Shown: positions 1-11,406 of the stretch, in pieces | Layout of the letters: each line of letters opens with the position of its first letter | Position numbering within the stretch: position 1 is the stretch's first letter | Assembly: GCF_050947875.1 (NCBI RefSeq) | Contig: NC_134570.1 | Location: 225,851,265-225,915,264, forward strand | Reading direction: 5' to 3' | Length of the DNA stretch: 64,000 bases | From: Dermacentor variabilis | Taxonomy: Eukaryota > Arthropoda > Arachnida > Ixodida > Ixodidae | The notes under the pieces: generated by a model | Seen by the model: only the letters and a program-made list of their open reading frames with translations | What the model was told of the DNA's origin: nothing | The model's database searches: none | Translations under genes and position numbers: made by a program

Positions 1-24
1 GAGGAGGAGTAGATTTTAATGGAG

Positions 25-650
25 AGAAAGGAGGAGAGGTCGGCCTGGAGAGCGTGTCTCTAGCCTGCTACTCCTCACTGGGGAATGGGGAAGTGGGAAA
101 TACAGGGAAAGGTAGGTGCCGGATGATTATGATATGGTACAATGAGATACTATATACACGTTGTCCAATATGCGGATGCGCACTGGAGACGCAATACACT
201 AACAGTAATCTTGTCCATACAAAAAGTAATCTTGCCACAAAAAGTTTTTGCGCAAACACATTTCGCACTGACTACACGTCTCACAGCTTCTAGAGGCGAT
301 CGTCTAAACCAGTCTCACTTAAAAAGTTCAAAAGTGCTTTTATGGCACGTTGGGCACAGTCAACACTCCTCCACGCGCCCAAAAGCTTTTCTTCTGAAAA
401 GGGGCGGGAGTCCAAGCTGTCAACTGTAGATTTGAGTTTTCTTCGTTCGGCCGCATATTGAGGGCACACGCAAAGTACGTGAGCTATTGTCTCGAGAGTG
501 TGACAGACGCTACATTCAGGGTCCCGTGTTTGTCCAATCTTGTGAAGGTATCGATTGGTGTATGCCACACCCAGCCGTAATCGATGAATGAGCGTTTCCT
601 GGCTTCTCCGCAAACGAAGTGGATGCGGACAGAGAGCAACGCTGTGACAT
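25..650 (-). mobile_element. LINE 3' fragment (I/R1-like): ORF2 C terminus and 3' UTR
   Basis: The minus-strand reading frame 640-290 encodes the region downstream of RNase H typical of tick I-like LINEs: a segment LRLGVAYTNRYLHKIG followed by a Cys/His knuckle (CSVCHTLETIAHVLCVCP, C-x2-C-x7-H-x4-C) and the terminal TGLDDRL-stop. The following ~265 nt are a 3' UTR that recurs, in the opposite orientation, at about 32.4-32.55 kb after another LINE. Everything upstream (endonuclease, reverse transcriptase, RNase H) is missing, so this is a 5'-truncated dead copy. It meets an oppositely oriented LINE fragment near 640-660. Confidence 0.72.
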
Positions 651-968
651 ATGCTCTGGGAATGTGCCGGCAACAACGGCAATCAAACCAGCTCCGTTCG
701 CGACGCGTCCATAATCGCAGCCGTTGCCAGAGTACGGGAAGGCTCGAGCTCGCTTCCCGACGCCGCCCCGGATGCGGGAGCCGCCGGGGACCTTCTCCGT
801 AGTCGTCGCCGCCGCTGGGAGGCGGCTATCAAAAGTTCAGAGCTGGCAGACCAGCTCTGGGCCGTCCGGCAAGCCGAAGATGCCGCTCGAGTCCGAGGAC
901 TTCGAGCAGTCACCTGAGGCCACCACAGCAAGAACTGCCGGACTATTGTTTAATAAAGTTTCTTCTTC
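645..968 (+). mobile_element. LINE 3' fragment: last part of ORF2 and poly(A) signal
   Basis: An open plus-strand frame ends at 917 with a WEAAIKSSELADQLWAVRQA-type C terminus. The same layout (W-E-A, then L-x-S, then Q-x-x-L/A-V-x-R/Q-A) closes the ORF2 of the LINE inserted at 27.2-30.4 kb, which supports the assignment. The stop is followed by AATAAAG at about 950 and a TTCTTCTT run, as expected for a LINE 3' terminus. No RT or RNase H remains. The fragment lies tail to tail with the minus-strand LINE to its left. Confidence 0.55.
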
Positions 969-1014
969 TTGTCGAGATACGCTGGAATCATTGACGCGAG
1001 CTCGTAAACGGCTC

Positions 1015-3335
1015 ACCGTCATCGTCGCACGTGGTGGTCAGGTTAACGAGCCACAAACGTCAGCGGAAACAGATTGGACAGAGTGTGCCACCTGTTTGCC
1101 GCGACAGTCGCAGTTAAAAATGTTCAAATTGCATTGCGAAGCAATCGGATGACGCAGGCATCTGCTGGCGCAGCCTACACAGCGACATGGACTACCCCGG
1201 ATTTTAGCCCTTCACTCCTTTCCAACCTGCACGTTTCTTTTCTTTCGGGGCCCACTAATGTGTGGCTCACACTTGGTGTCTCACGTTGTCTCAATATGGA
1301 CAAGTCGCTTTCGTTGGCATCGCCTTCAACAGCTACTTTTGCGGGCCTTTCCAACCACGTGGCTATCAACTTCTTACGCATCGGACTATGTAAGCACGTA
1401 TGCTGGTCTTCGATCGCGCCTAATCGCGGCCGAAAAAGGCCAGAGGCACAATTTGCCCATTGCTGCAGCAGGAAAGGGTAGCACGAATCACGGTGCATTA
1501 AAAAATCAAATTATGGGGTTTTACGTGCCAAAACCGCTTTCTGATTATGAGGCACGACGTAGTGGAGGACTCCGGAAATTTCGACCACCTGGGGTTTTTA
1601 ACGTGCAGCTAAATCTAAGTACACGGGTGTTTTCGCATTTTACCCCCATCGTGGCCGGCATTCGATCCCGTGACCTCGTGCTCAGCAGCCTAACACCATA
1701 GCCACTGAGCAGCCACGGTGGGTATCACGGTGCATGAAAATTGGGAGTCTATGCCGCTGTACAGGCTGCAGGAGTGAATGCTTACTTCGAGAGACTGTTT
1801 GCCAATGCAACTGACCGGGCCACCACATCCGAAAAAGCATAACACGGCGACCATAACCAAGTGAGATAACATGGAAATTAAACTGCAATCACTCACCACA
1901 TAAGGTTCGGATAATACATTATACATTGGCTGCGACCTATATGGCAACAGGGAGCATTCACATACACGGGTCTCTTAGGTTACATTCAGCCGCCTACCTA
2001 CAGGCGTAGTGCTTGCCTTCGTCGCACGTGGTGGTATAGTAAGGAGCGACAACCAGCAGCAGAAACAGATTGGACAGAGTGTACCACCTGTTTGCAGTGA
2101 CAGCCCCTGTTGAAGATGAGCAACTTGCAGTCCGAAGCAATCGGGTGACGCAGGCATCTGCTGCCGCAGCCTACACAGCGACGTGGACTATCCATCATTT
2201 TAGCATTGACTTCTTTCCAACCTGCACGTTTCTTTTCTTTCGGAGGCCGCTAAAGTGTGGCTCACACTTGGTGTCCCACATTGTCTCATCTGGAGAAGTC
2301 GCTTTCGAGGGCATCACCTTCATCAGCCACTTTTGCGGGCCTTTCCACCCAACTTCACGCACGTCCGACCATGTAAGCACGTATTCTGGTCTCCTTTCGT
2401 GCTTAATCGCGGCCGAGAAAGGCTAGAGGAACAATTTGCCCATGGCTGCAGCCGGAAAGGGTGAGCGGGGAGCACGAATCACGGTGTGTGTAAATTGCGA
2501 GTCTATGTCGTTGTGCAGACTGCAGGAGCAAATGCTAACTGCGAGAGAGTGCTTACCAGTGCAACCGACCAGGCCGCAATATTCGAAAAACATAACACTG
2601 CGACCGTAAGCAAGGGACATAATAGCAAAATTAAAAAGCAATCAGTCACCGCATCAGCTTCAGACAATACATTATACATTGGCTACGAACCATCTTACAG
2701 GCATAATGCTTGCCTTTGTCGCATGTGGTGGTCTGGTAACGAGGGCCAACCAGCGGTACAAACAGATTGGACAGAGCCTCGCACCTGTTTGAACCAACAG
2801 TTGCCGTTCAAGATGAGCAACTTCCATTGCGAAGCAATCAGGTGACTCAGGCATCTGCTGCCGCAACCAACACAGTGACATGGACTACCCGGCATTTTAG
2901 CGTTAACTCCTTTCCAACCTGCACATTCATTTTCTTTCGAGGGCAGCTAATGTGTGGCTCACACTTTGTGTCCCACTTTGTCTCAATGTGCACAAGTCGC
3001 TTTTGTGGGCATCACCTTCGGCAGCCATTTTTGCGGGCCTTTCCACCCATGCGGCTATCAACTTCATACACTTCGAACCATGTAAGCACATATGCTGGTC
3101 TCCGTTTTGAGCAAATCATGGCCGAGGTAGGCCACAAGCACAATTTGCCCATGGCTGCAGCAGGCAAGAACGAACGGGGAGCACCAGTCACGGTGTGTGT
3201 ATCCTAGGAGTCTATGTCGCTTTGCGCACTGCAGGAGCAAATGCTTAACTCGAGAGACTGCTTAACAATGCAACTGACCAGGCCTCCACATCCGAAAAAC
3301 GTAACACAGTTACCACCCCCAAGTGGGGCAGCAAA
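1015..3335. repeat. Three tandem ~0.7 kb repeat units of unknown family
   Basis: Three related units begin at about 1018, 2010 and 2708, each with TCGCACGTGGTGGT or a close variant followed by AGATTGGACAGAG. Units 2 and 3 are about 700 bp apart; unit 1 is longer because a 225-bp SINE lies in it. Later landmarks also recur, for example CAACCTGCAC-TTTCTTTTC (about 1227, 2219, 2916) and GAATGCTTACTTCGAGAGACTG-like blocks. Short ORFs recur in parallel in each unit but differ by stops and shifts, so I do not call them genes. Copies look roughly 75-85% similar by eye. Family unknown. Confidence 0.75.
1499..1723 (-). mobile_element. tRNA-derived SINE resembling tick Ruka
   Basis: Read on the minus strand, the element starts at about 1723 with a tRNA-like head: an A-box-like TGGCTGCTCAGTGG and a B-box-like GATCGAATGCC, and ends in an A-rich stretch near 1500. 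The body (GGTGGTCGAAATTTCCGGAG, GTGGTCGAAAT, GGCACGTAAAACCCCAT) is the very common tick SINE recalled as Ruka, a serine-tRNA-related family described from Rhipicephalus. It is flanked by a 12-bp direct repeat, ATCACGGTGCAT, at 1487-1498 and 1724-1735, a clean target-site duplication inside tandem unit 1. It would be transcribed by RNA polymerase III and mobilised by a LINE. Confidence 0.88.
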
Positions 3336-6069
3336 ACCAGATTCTGCAATCAATCACTTCAGTGTAGCTTGCGCAAAGACCAAGGCTATCGAGGAGGAAG
3401 AGCAATCATCGAGACTAGGAATATGGAAAATGATAAAGCTTCCATTCAAGAGAGAAGCCACTCTCCTCTGCAAGCATTGAAGGCTAAAAATCTCAAGAAA
3501 AGTAAAATGGTGTATAGCACACGGTGCGTAGGTTAATGCAAGACACATGCTGATGCTGCATTAGCTGCTTCAGGAGAGGAATTGTGCATAACAGCATACA
3601 CTAGAAGATACTGCTACAGATATCGTACGCTACCAGACAGTGACTGGTATTAAGTATCAGCGAACAATCGGTTGACCTTTATGTTCGGATGAGGATGAAT
3701 GTCTATAACGAGAATGGGCAATGAAAAAGCTTGTATTTGTAGAAAAAACATTACACTTGGCACAAATGGAATTGACATGGCCAGGAAGCTGACTAAGGGC
3801 AAACTGATGGAACTCTTTCGGCCAGCATCGTCGGTGCTTGGTGACAAGTTGCAGGCGCATCTGAACACGGACAATTTATAGAAAATCCTTTCCGAGTTAT
3901 CTGGATGACTCGGCCAAATGTCCGTGCTAATAGAATGGTGGCTGAAGCTCTTTTCAGTCTTGACACAGTCCTCTGCAGACTTGATATCTCATCCATATTC
4001 TTCTGCATGCGCTTCTTTGTTCTTGTTGTAAAAGCCTTGCAAATTCGGCTCCAGCCCCTTTCTGATCATGCAGGTAGGAGCTCCTCCGATGACCAACATG
4101 TGCTTGGCATAGACTTAGTTGGGGCAGAATGGTGACACATGAGATGCAGCACAGATTAGCGAAACTACTGTGTTTTCTTTTATGTTCGAACCAATTATAC
4201 TGAACCATAAATATGAGCAAACATTCAAATATGCTGCAAACAGGAAGCCATTACAGCATATATCAAACATATTTATTTCTGAACCATGTGTTGTTTACCT
4301 TGTAGTAGTAGCCAACGCCCACACTATGGCCTTGTTCTGGCAGGCAGCAGCTTCTGTTTAGTGCGCGGAGTGTGTTGCTTTATACTCGTGCTGTCCTCAT
4401 TACTGCATGTCTGGAACAAAAATTTTGACTGAATCTGAAATTGAAAAAGCAAAATTTTGCAATATGAAATGCAAAAAGGTGTGATCTATATATTGTAATG
4501 GTTTGCGACTCCAGAACACACGCAAATGTACACTGTCCGTTCTAGGGTGCTTAAGCACCATGTTAAATAAACATTGCTATTGCCCATAAAATTTATTTCT
4601 GCCTAACTACAATGCATGTCAACAGCTTAAGTATTATTAAGATCACAAATGAGAACACTTGTGCGTTCATTTCTACGCTAGAAAAGATCACACGGCTGGT
4701 TCCACAAGCAAATGCATGAAAGTCATAAAGTTATTAGAACTGATGCATTATTTTTCTGCACGAACATGATGCTCTGGTTCACTACTGCAAAACTAAATGC
4801 CCTCGGTAAACCAAACACAACAGCAAGAACATTTGGAACGGACAAGTACGAAATATGGGTGAATTGTCATGCTTGCAGCTGTTTAATACATTAAATTCTG
4901 TACTTCCACCTAATTTTACCAAAGGCTTATTCGGTTTTGTGGACGAAAGAAGTTGCCGGCGGACTCGAAAAAAAGTTTAATATGTATATTGATAAGGCTA
5001 CTCAGTCACCTACGACCACGGCTACAATAAGATGAAAAATGAGACGCGCGTGCCGATATTGCTCTTTCTTTCCTGGTTGTGTGTGTATAACGACAGCCTC
5101 GCAAGTAAAGGTTTATTTAAGAAACAGAGACTGAGATCATGACTGCCCATATGTAATGCATGATCTAGTTCGTTAACTTGTGCCCGCCTGGAAGGTAATG
5201 AGACGGATATTATATAACAATTCAAGCAGCGGTGTTAAACGACTCGCCGTTATTGCCGTTGTCAGCCGCAGCAAAATCCAGCTCCCGTTTCGATGCAGAC
5301 GTGTTCCGAACGGCTCACGACCGAAACCCAACTTCCGGGCTTACATGTCCGCTTGCAAACACGTAACTTCATCCCAAGTTAAATAACACGAGACATCGAA
5401 GCAAAAGAAACTAGTCTCAGAAACAAAGAAGCAACCAGTCTGAGTGTACGAACGCATGAATCCGTGCCGCCGTGCACTCGAAAATACCGGTAAAAATTTT
5501 AAATCCAGGCCAGAGGTCACGTGCAAGATCGATGATGCTGAGCGCTATTTGTGGTTGTAATGACGAAGAAACAATAAACTTACTAACAAATAGTACAATA
5601 TCTAATTAGCAATGATAATTCTGCCCTGTTTTTTATGTAACAAAAATGCTTCGGTAATTGTAAGAGAAACTTTGTGAGATAAAATTGCACTTATTACGAC
5701 GCCTCTAGCGGGAAATGTTGGAGCTAACGTAAGCATCACGAAGTGATTCTACTACGCTGGTTTTGTTAGCAACGGCGCGCGGTGGTTTTGTTCGTCATGT
5801 GTGGCCATATTTTAACTTGAGAGTGTGCTACCCCTGGCATGTCTGACGCATGACATATGCACGCGCGTCTGGCGTGCCGCTAGCTTGTTATTAGGTAACG
5901 CGAGAAAAATAAGTCGCAAAGTATAAGTTCATTTAACGCAGAACGTTTTCAGTTTTAGTCGGAAAGATTAAAAAATAAATAAAACGTTGTCTCTAAGTTC
6001 ATTTCACATTCCTTATTTCTGATGCTCGCTGCAACTATCGGATGGAGTTGACACTATTCGTAACGTGTT
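3336..6069. other. No recognisable gene
   Basis: About 2.7 kb of mostly AT-rich sequence. Short open frames occur on both strands (for example plus 3699-3881 and minus 3954-4220) but none has a recognisable domain, codon pattern or splice context. A poly(A)-like AATAAA occurs at 4564-4580. I see no tandem array, tRNA or transposase remnant here. Confidence 0.5.
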
Positions 6070-6370
6070 TCCTGTTGCCAGTTTTTGCCACGAGACTTTC
6101 ATTTGAGGGATCGCCAGCGGTTTGTGCGCATGCGCGAGTAAGAGCGGGCGCGAGAGAGAAAATCTGGGGGCTTTTGTTTCTAGACTCGACCCAGGCACGG
6201 AGGTTTCTGAGCGTGTGTAGTAACATTTGTCGCCTAAATATGCTGGCATTGTGAAGGGCGGTCGAGTTTGTTACGCTCTGCCGCTGTCTGCCGGCTCGTT
6301 GACGCAGTGGGCCCGGACGGACGCCCCATTTGGGGATCACTGTGTGTGAAGTGGCAAGGTTCTGACTGGT
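6070..6370 (-). repeat. Dispersed ~0.3 kb repeat, inverted copy 1
   Basis: This stretch is the reverse complement of 6955-7285. Shared landmarks include TTCATTTGAGGGATCGCC (6099-6116), GCGGGCGCGAGAGA, CTGGGGGCTTTTG, GGAGGTTTCT and GTCGAGTTTGTT. Together with the plus-strand copy it forms arms of about 300 bp around a ~580 bp middle, which could be a foldback element or two independent insertions. No ORF of a transposase is visible. Confidence 0.7.
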
Positions 6371-6954
6371 GTCGTATAAGTCGCGCATTGAAGAAAAGAG
6401 CGCTACGAAGACGCGGACTAAAAGAGGAACATTTACGACGGACAAGGCGCTACTTGCAACTAAATGTTTTTTTGGAGAAATAAAACTTTAAATAGATACA
6501 ACCTAGAGTGGTCCATCGCGACATCACGACCTTCCTATCTCATTAGAAAAGCTATCTCTTTTTCGGTAAGCGTCACTGAAGGGCAGCTATTACACGTGCC
6601 ATCGGCCTTTGCAATGTAGAAAGCTTCCAATATTTCCCGTTCTAGTCTATCTCTAGGCCGTGCCAGAAACCTGGTGTCGCGAAGCTACGGACGGCGATTG
6701 TGACGTTTACAGTGTTCTGCCAGACGGCCCCCCACATTGTTATTTACGGCCAAAGTGTGCTCACGCGCCCTTTCATTGCCCTACATTGCCTTATTGCCTA
6801 CATTGCCTACAATGCCTTACATATTTTCAATATATGCACGCGGCCCGAGCTCTACTACGGTCGCTATACTGCTCCCACACTAACATCTGTGAGGTTATTT
6901 ACAAGGTACTTCGCCGTAAGGCGCGAGAAAGCTATGATCCGCCACGACTGACTT
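6371..6954. other. Spacer between the inverted repeat copies
   Basis: About 580 bp with no coding or RNA feature I can support. It contains AATAAAACTTT at about 6479 and a run of short CATTGCCTTA-like direct repeats near 6775-6820. If the flanking arms are the ends of one foldback element, this would be its interior. Confidence 0.4.
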
Positions 6955-7285
6955 AGCACGAGCGCCGCAGGCGCGAGACAGTCGGTCCGACACAGCGGTC
7001 GCCAAATCGGGCGTCCCAGTGCCCGCTACTTCACCTATTTTACCGCGCCAGCAGCCAGTGTCCGAGCTTAAACAAACTCGACTCCACTCCGCAATGCCGG
7101 CATGCCTAGGGATACACGCCTACAACACGCGCTAAGAAACCTCCTCCCTAGTGTCTAGGCGGAGTCATTATTCAAGGAGCAAAAGCCCCCAGAGTTTATC
7201 TCTCGCGCCCGCTTTTACTCGCGCCTGGGCACGAACTGCTGGCGATCCCTCAAATGAACGTCTCGTGTTTTTGCCGAGTGTCCGC
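6955..7285 (+). repeat. Dispersed ~0.33 kb repeat, copy 2
   Basis: Begins with AGCGCCGCAGGCGCGAGA and ends at about CCCTCAAATGAACGTCTCG. It is collinear with 48112-48442 across its whole length (shared blocks include AGCGTCCGA/AGTGTCCGA, ATGCCGGCATG, AACCTCCTCC, CTCGCGCCCGCT) and is inverted relative to 6070-6370. No coding function. The near-identical end points in three copies suggest a defined mobile unit. Confidence 0.72.
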
Positions 7286-8084
7286 TTTTGTTGGATTTCT
7301 TTCTCTATGGCCGCTCCTTCGCCAGACGTCTCGTTGCAGTCGAGTGAGTGGGACGCATGGCTCCGAAGCGGCCCAGTGATTCCGCGCCAAGCGGTTCGGT
7401 GAAGCGGCAGCGGATGCCGGATTCCCCCAACACCAAACGCCAGCAGAACAAGGAGCGAATGCACATGCAACGACTGAACATGTCACCAGATGCGACACAA
7501 AGCTTTCGCCAAGCACACTTTAGAATTTCCAAAGTGTCTTCGGTAATTTTTGTTGATGGTCCCACCTGCTTTGAAACTGATTGGTAGAATGTGAGCGAGG
7601 AGACCTAACATAAGGGAATTCAAAATTCAATTCAATTCAAAAGGGTATTTAAGAGATGGTGTATAGAGGGAAAGAGAAATGAGCAAGTCGACAATCCGCT
7701 GCAGCTAGTCGATGTATACGACTTTGTCTTGATAAACCTATGTATTTCTAAGTTGGCCTCCCTGAGTGCAAAGTGTCACCGTACGGCAGCGATCACTCCT
7801 TGAAGATTCCTGTGTCTGGAAGACCTGGACGAGAAAAAACGTAACTATTGATGATAATAGCAAAGGTATGACTACACAAGGCAAGGTTCGTAGTTTAATT
7901 TGTGTCACGCACGCTCAGGCAAAGGTTAACAAATCTCACTCGATGACCAGAATCTCGCAGTTACAACGCGTGCGAGCGCTTCACACCGCGTCATGAAACG
8001 TTGAGGGCATGCGACCGCCAACACTAGACGTAGGGGTGCAGCGAAATGTGCGTGAAGGCGCCAACAACTTCGACTCGACCTTTG
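7286..8084. other. Unassigned sequence with a short basic ORF
   Basis: A plus-strand ORF at 7348-7587 encodes 79 residues, very basic (RPSDSAPSGSVKRQRMPDS, then KERMHMQRLNMSPDA). The KERMxMxRxNMSP pattern faintly recalls the STPR-type repeats of some arthropod element proteins, but one partial unit is not enough to call it. A short ATTCA-rich direct repeat (AATTCAATTCAATTCAA) lies at 7621-7640. Nothing else recognised. Confidence 0.3.
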
Positions 8085-8475
8085 CGCTATACTCACGGAC
8101 AACTTTTTGTGGCAATGAAGGTAAAGCTACGGACGCGTGCCTGCTGCATATGTGTTGCCGCTCCAAGAAGTCTGGCACCGTTTGACAATGATTTTGGTTG
8201 CTCGGAACAGGCGCTGAATTGGCGCAGCTTCAAAGTGCGACGGTTTCGTGTTTCCCCAGACGCGGAACGCAAAAGCCGCAAAGAAAGTAAACCTTCACAA
8301 TCAGTGGTGGGCTCTGTCCTATTTAATTGTTGCTAATAAGGTGTTTTGTCTTGCCCAGCCTAAATGCACGTGGCTTAAAACTTGGAACTCTTTTCAGAAG
8401 CACGCTCACTTGCGCGGGCTTCGCCTCCGTAGCTTTCCATTCACTACCGCATAAAGTTGTCCTGGGGCGAGGAGT
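8085..8475. mobile_element. MITE-like inverted repeat
   Basis: Plus-strand GGACAACTTTTTGTGGCAAT at 8097-8116, followed by GAAGGTAAAGCTACGGACG, is matched in inverted orientation by the reverse complement of 8412-8465, which reads GGACAACTTTATGCGGTAGT and then GAATGGAAAGCTACGGAGGC. The arms are roughly 50 bp and imperfect, about 390 bp apart end to end, with no ORF between them. This fits a degraded non-autonomous DNA transposon; the exact ends and target duplication are not clear. Confidence 0.45.
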
Positions 8476-9461
8476 TACGGAGTTGTCATCTGCCGGAAGC
8501 GCCTCCCTTGCGTAGGATGAGGGATCACGCGGCGCGCTCCTCATAGGTTTCGCTTACGGCGCTCAACAAAAACACCACGCGACAGCCCTCCTGGGCATTT
8601 ATGCAGGTGCTCTCAAAACGAAGGAAGTTTTTGACTGTCGATATAATAATGTTAGGCAAACTGAAAACACCGAATTGTTTACAGACGCTATCTCTATACC
8701 GAATACTTACAGTGAACGCCACTGCGCGCGGTCGCCGCGCTGGAGTCTCCCGAACCGGCTTCTTGTGTGAAAGGTAAACGCTGAGAGTACGCTATGTGGA
8801 ATATGTTCTTATACTGTGCTGTCTGTATAACCAACTGGGGCATAACAGAGTCAAGCCTCAATGCAGCGATCGCACGGGTTCGCAGCGACCGATTGCGCGT
8901 CTGCAAGCATGTCCACGCACAATGTTTTGCTTTCGCTGAGAGAGCGTTTTCGCACCGTGCCATGAGCTTTAGACCACAGCATATGAGCATTTGACAGCAC
9001 ACAACCATTGTTGTGTGGACGCTATCGGAACTGTTCAAAAATCATTTCGTTACAGAGACTTCGACGCCTACGGCGACTGTGATGTGCCGTCGCGACGATT
9101 CAATCTCTTTTAGTCTTCTAAATACTTGGGCATTTCAATATTATTTCACAAGTTGCGTCATACTGTATGTTTATCGGTCTTATCGTGTGCAATTTCCCTC
9201 TTCTTACTTTTCTTAATCCAGTGCATTAAATAATAACACAAACATCACCATATGCGATGCCTTCAATGCTCTTCTTACCGCTCCGTTTCCATTCCAGGAA
9301 CTTGCCAGAGCCTAGTATCAACACGTTCATAGACCTAATAAAGCGTCATGACATTAGTCGGGCAGCGCGCAAGCGTCTTAGTGTGCGTTTTCTGCTACTC
9401 ACCGAACATCGCGCAGTCCCTACGCCGTAGCGGAAATCTTCCTCGTGTATGTGCTTGCTGC
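8476..9461. other. No recognisable gene
   Basis: About 1 kb without a domain, tandem repeat or RNA gene that I can recognise. It is the left flank of the LTR element inserted at 9462; its last four bases (CTGC) are repeated at 11958-11961. Confidence 0.5.
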
Positions 9462-10015
9462 TGTGGGGTCCTCACACCCATGCTCTTGGGACAAAGGAAC
9501 GACAACACAGTAGTGCGAACAATGACAAGGGCATTTATTGCACCTTTCATAGATCAATGAAATGCTAGCCGAGTTGCTATCCACAAAACATGCCGATGGG
9601 CGCGCGACAAATCTAGAAGTCCGACTCACCGTGACCGGATAAGGAGCGAATATGTTCGCCCCATGCTGGATCCCAACGCCTCGTCGTTCGCGGGTAACGG
9701 TCACGCGAAAGGTGGCGCGTTCCAAGGCGGCCACGCGAGACGGTCCCGCAGAAGCAGGGATCGGCGCATGCGCGGCTCGGCATGTCCGTACTGCTTGCTG
9801 TCCCGAACCCAAGAGAGAGCGCCTTGTCTTGCGGCGCCCAAGTAACCCCGCCTATCGGCGGTGTTAGCAGCGCAACACTCGCGCCATCTCGCGTACTGCG
9901 CCTCAACCACTCCGATCGCCGCGAGCCCCCGGCCACGCCGCGAAGCCGGATTACAGGAGACGCGCTATGCGGGACAAACATATCAGGGGACGCGTGAGAG
10001 TCGCGCATCCCCACA
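9462..10015 (-). repeat. 3' LTR of the non-autonomous LTR element
   Basis: 554 bp, aligned with 11407-11957. On the minus strand AATAAATGCCCTTG near its 3' end (plus 9528-9541) supplies a polyadenylation signal, as expected for an LTR R region. It differs from the partner LTR by many substitutions and short indels. Confidence 0.83.
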
Positions 10016-10028
10016 TCCCCCCAACCTT
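10016..10028 (-). promoter_or_regulatory. Polypurine tract of the LTR element
   Basis: Minus-strand AAGGTTGGGGGGA abuts the TG of the 3' LTR, the position of the plus-strand DNA primer in LTR retroelements. Confidence 0.65.
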
Positions 10029-11385
10029 AAATCACTACATATTCCAGCGAAACATGTCACACGGTCTAACATCAACCCGTGCTTCGCGAACAAGATAGTG
10101 CATGCAACAGTGGCCGCGCTGAGGAAATGTCCACACGCTGTTCATAACATGCGAGCCGACTTTGTCCTTGGGTACACCGGTGACGTCCGCTGGTCACACA
10201 GCAGCTCTGCCGTCTCGATGGCACGATTCCAGACCAGGACTCTGGAAACGGCGACGCAGTAGTCGGCACGGACAAGCGTCACTCGCGCCGACGCTCCCTG
10301 CTGGCGAGAGCCGCAGCAGCTGTCGGTGACCGCCGACTCTTTTCTACGCCGCCAAGGGTTGTGAGCTGGATACAGGCGGCCGCCGAAGTCGCTGCGCCGA
10401 ACTCGCCACGGCATCACCATTGCCCGGTGGCTCGATCGTAGTCCGTGGCAGCAGCGCAGCCGATGTGCAGGTGACGGCAAACCAGGGGTGACTCCAGTGA
10501 CGCTGCGTACACTCAACACACTCGGCAAACACTACAGTAGTGCAAGGGAGAGGAATTATGCATGCGCATGGCCCACGTGGTACGATGTTCAACTCGGCTA
10601 GCAAAAGATCTGGCAGCTACTCAGATGCTAAGTACATGTGAACGAAGCTCGCTTCCTTGAGTCGAACGAGTAATTTCAATTCGTGTGAGGCTAACTAGAA
10701 TAAGGGAAGCAAATTGCAACACCTAAACGCCACTGTCCACCAGGTTGTGTCCCTCCACGTGCGATAGGCAGATTCTTAAAGCCTTAGGCCTAAAGCATCG
10801 CTACCCTGACAACAACCGGCATCCAAAAACAACACCCAAAATGAGCGCAAAACAGGCAGCCGCGAGGAGACGTCAGCTCTGTTAGGTGGTCCTACTCCGC
10901 TCGGTGCACACAGCACCCGGGTTGACGGCGCCTACCGTCCCAGACGGTGTCGGAGCGCCCGGTGCCAGGCCGCAATACCAGTCTGCCCATAGCGGCACCC
11001 GTGGCCCGCGGCCACCCGGCTCCCAAGGTCGCGACTTCATCAGAGTCAAAGAGATAGAAGAAGCTATTTACATAAGAAATTCGGGCCACCCACGAGGCTT
11101 TCGTACTCATTCGCTTCAGGCTTGCCAATGCTCCGCGGGCGCTAAGGCTCGCTCTCCCAGTATGCAGACCACGTGGCTTCCGTACCAACGAATGTCATTA
11201 AAAAAACACTTGCGAAAAGGCTTAGCATGTTGACAAGTTCAAACACACTACAGCCACCGTCGCCTCTCTCAAGAAAGCCTGCCGCCGACGCTAGCGATCA
11301 AAATCCACGCTAGGCCTATGCTTCGGTTCAAACAAAGATCTCGAACGAAGCGAAACTGTTAAAGTTATCGTCCGATGCCCCAAGA

Positions 11386-11404
11386 GTCCCACGTTGGGCA
11401 GCCA
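11386..11404 (-). promoter_or_regulatory. Primer binding site of the LTR element
   Basis: Minus-strand TGGCTGCCCAACGTGGGAC starts two bases after the CA of the 5' LTR. It begins with TGG, the complement of a tRNA 3' CCA end, and has the general layout of retroviral primer sites. The matching tRNA is not identified here. Confidence 0.7.
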
Positions 11405-11406
11405 GA

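Noticed and set aside
1690..1723. tRNA gene at the SINE head
   Set aside because: A and B boxes are present but the acceptor and anticodon stems do not form, and a target duplication flanks the longer element.
10142..10528. Gag or env protein in the LTR element interior
   Set aside because: The minus-strand frame has no capsid, CCHC, protease or membrane motif.
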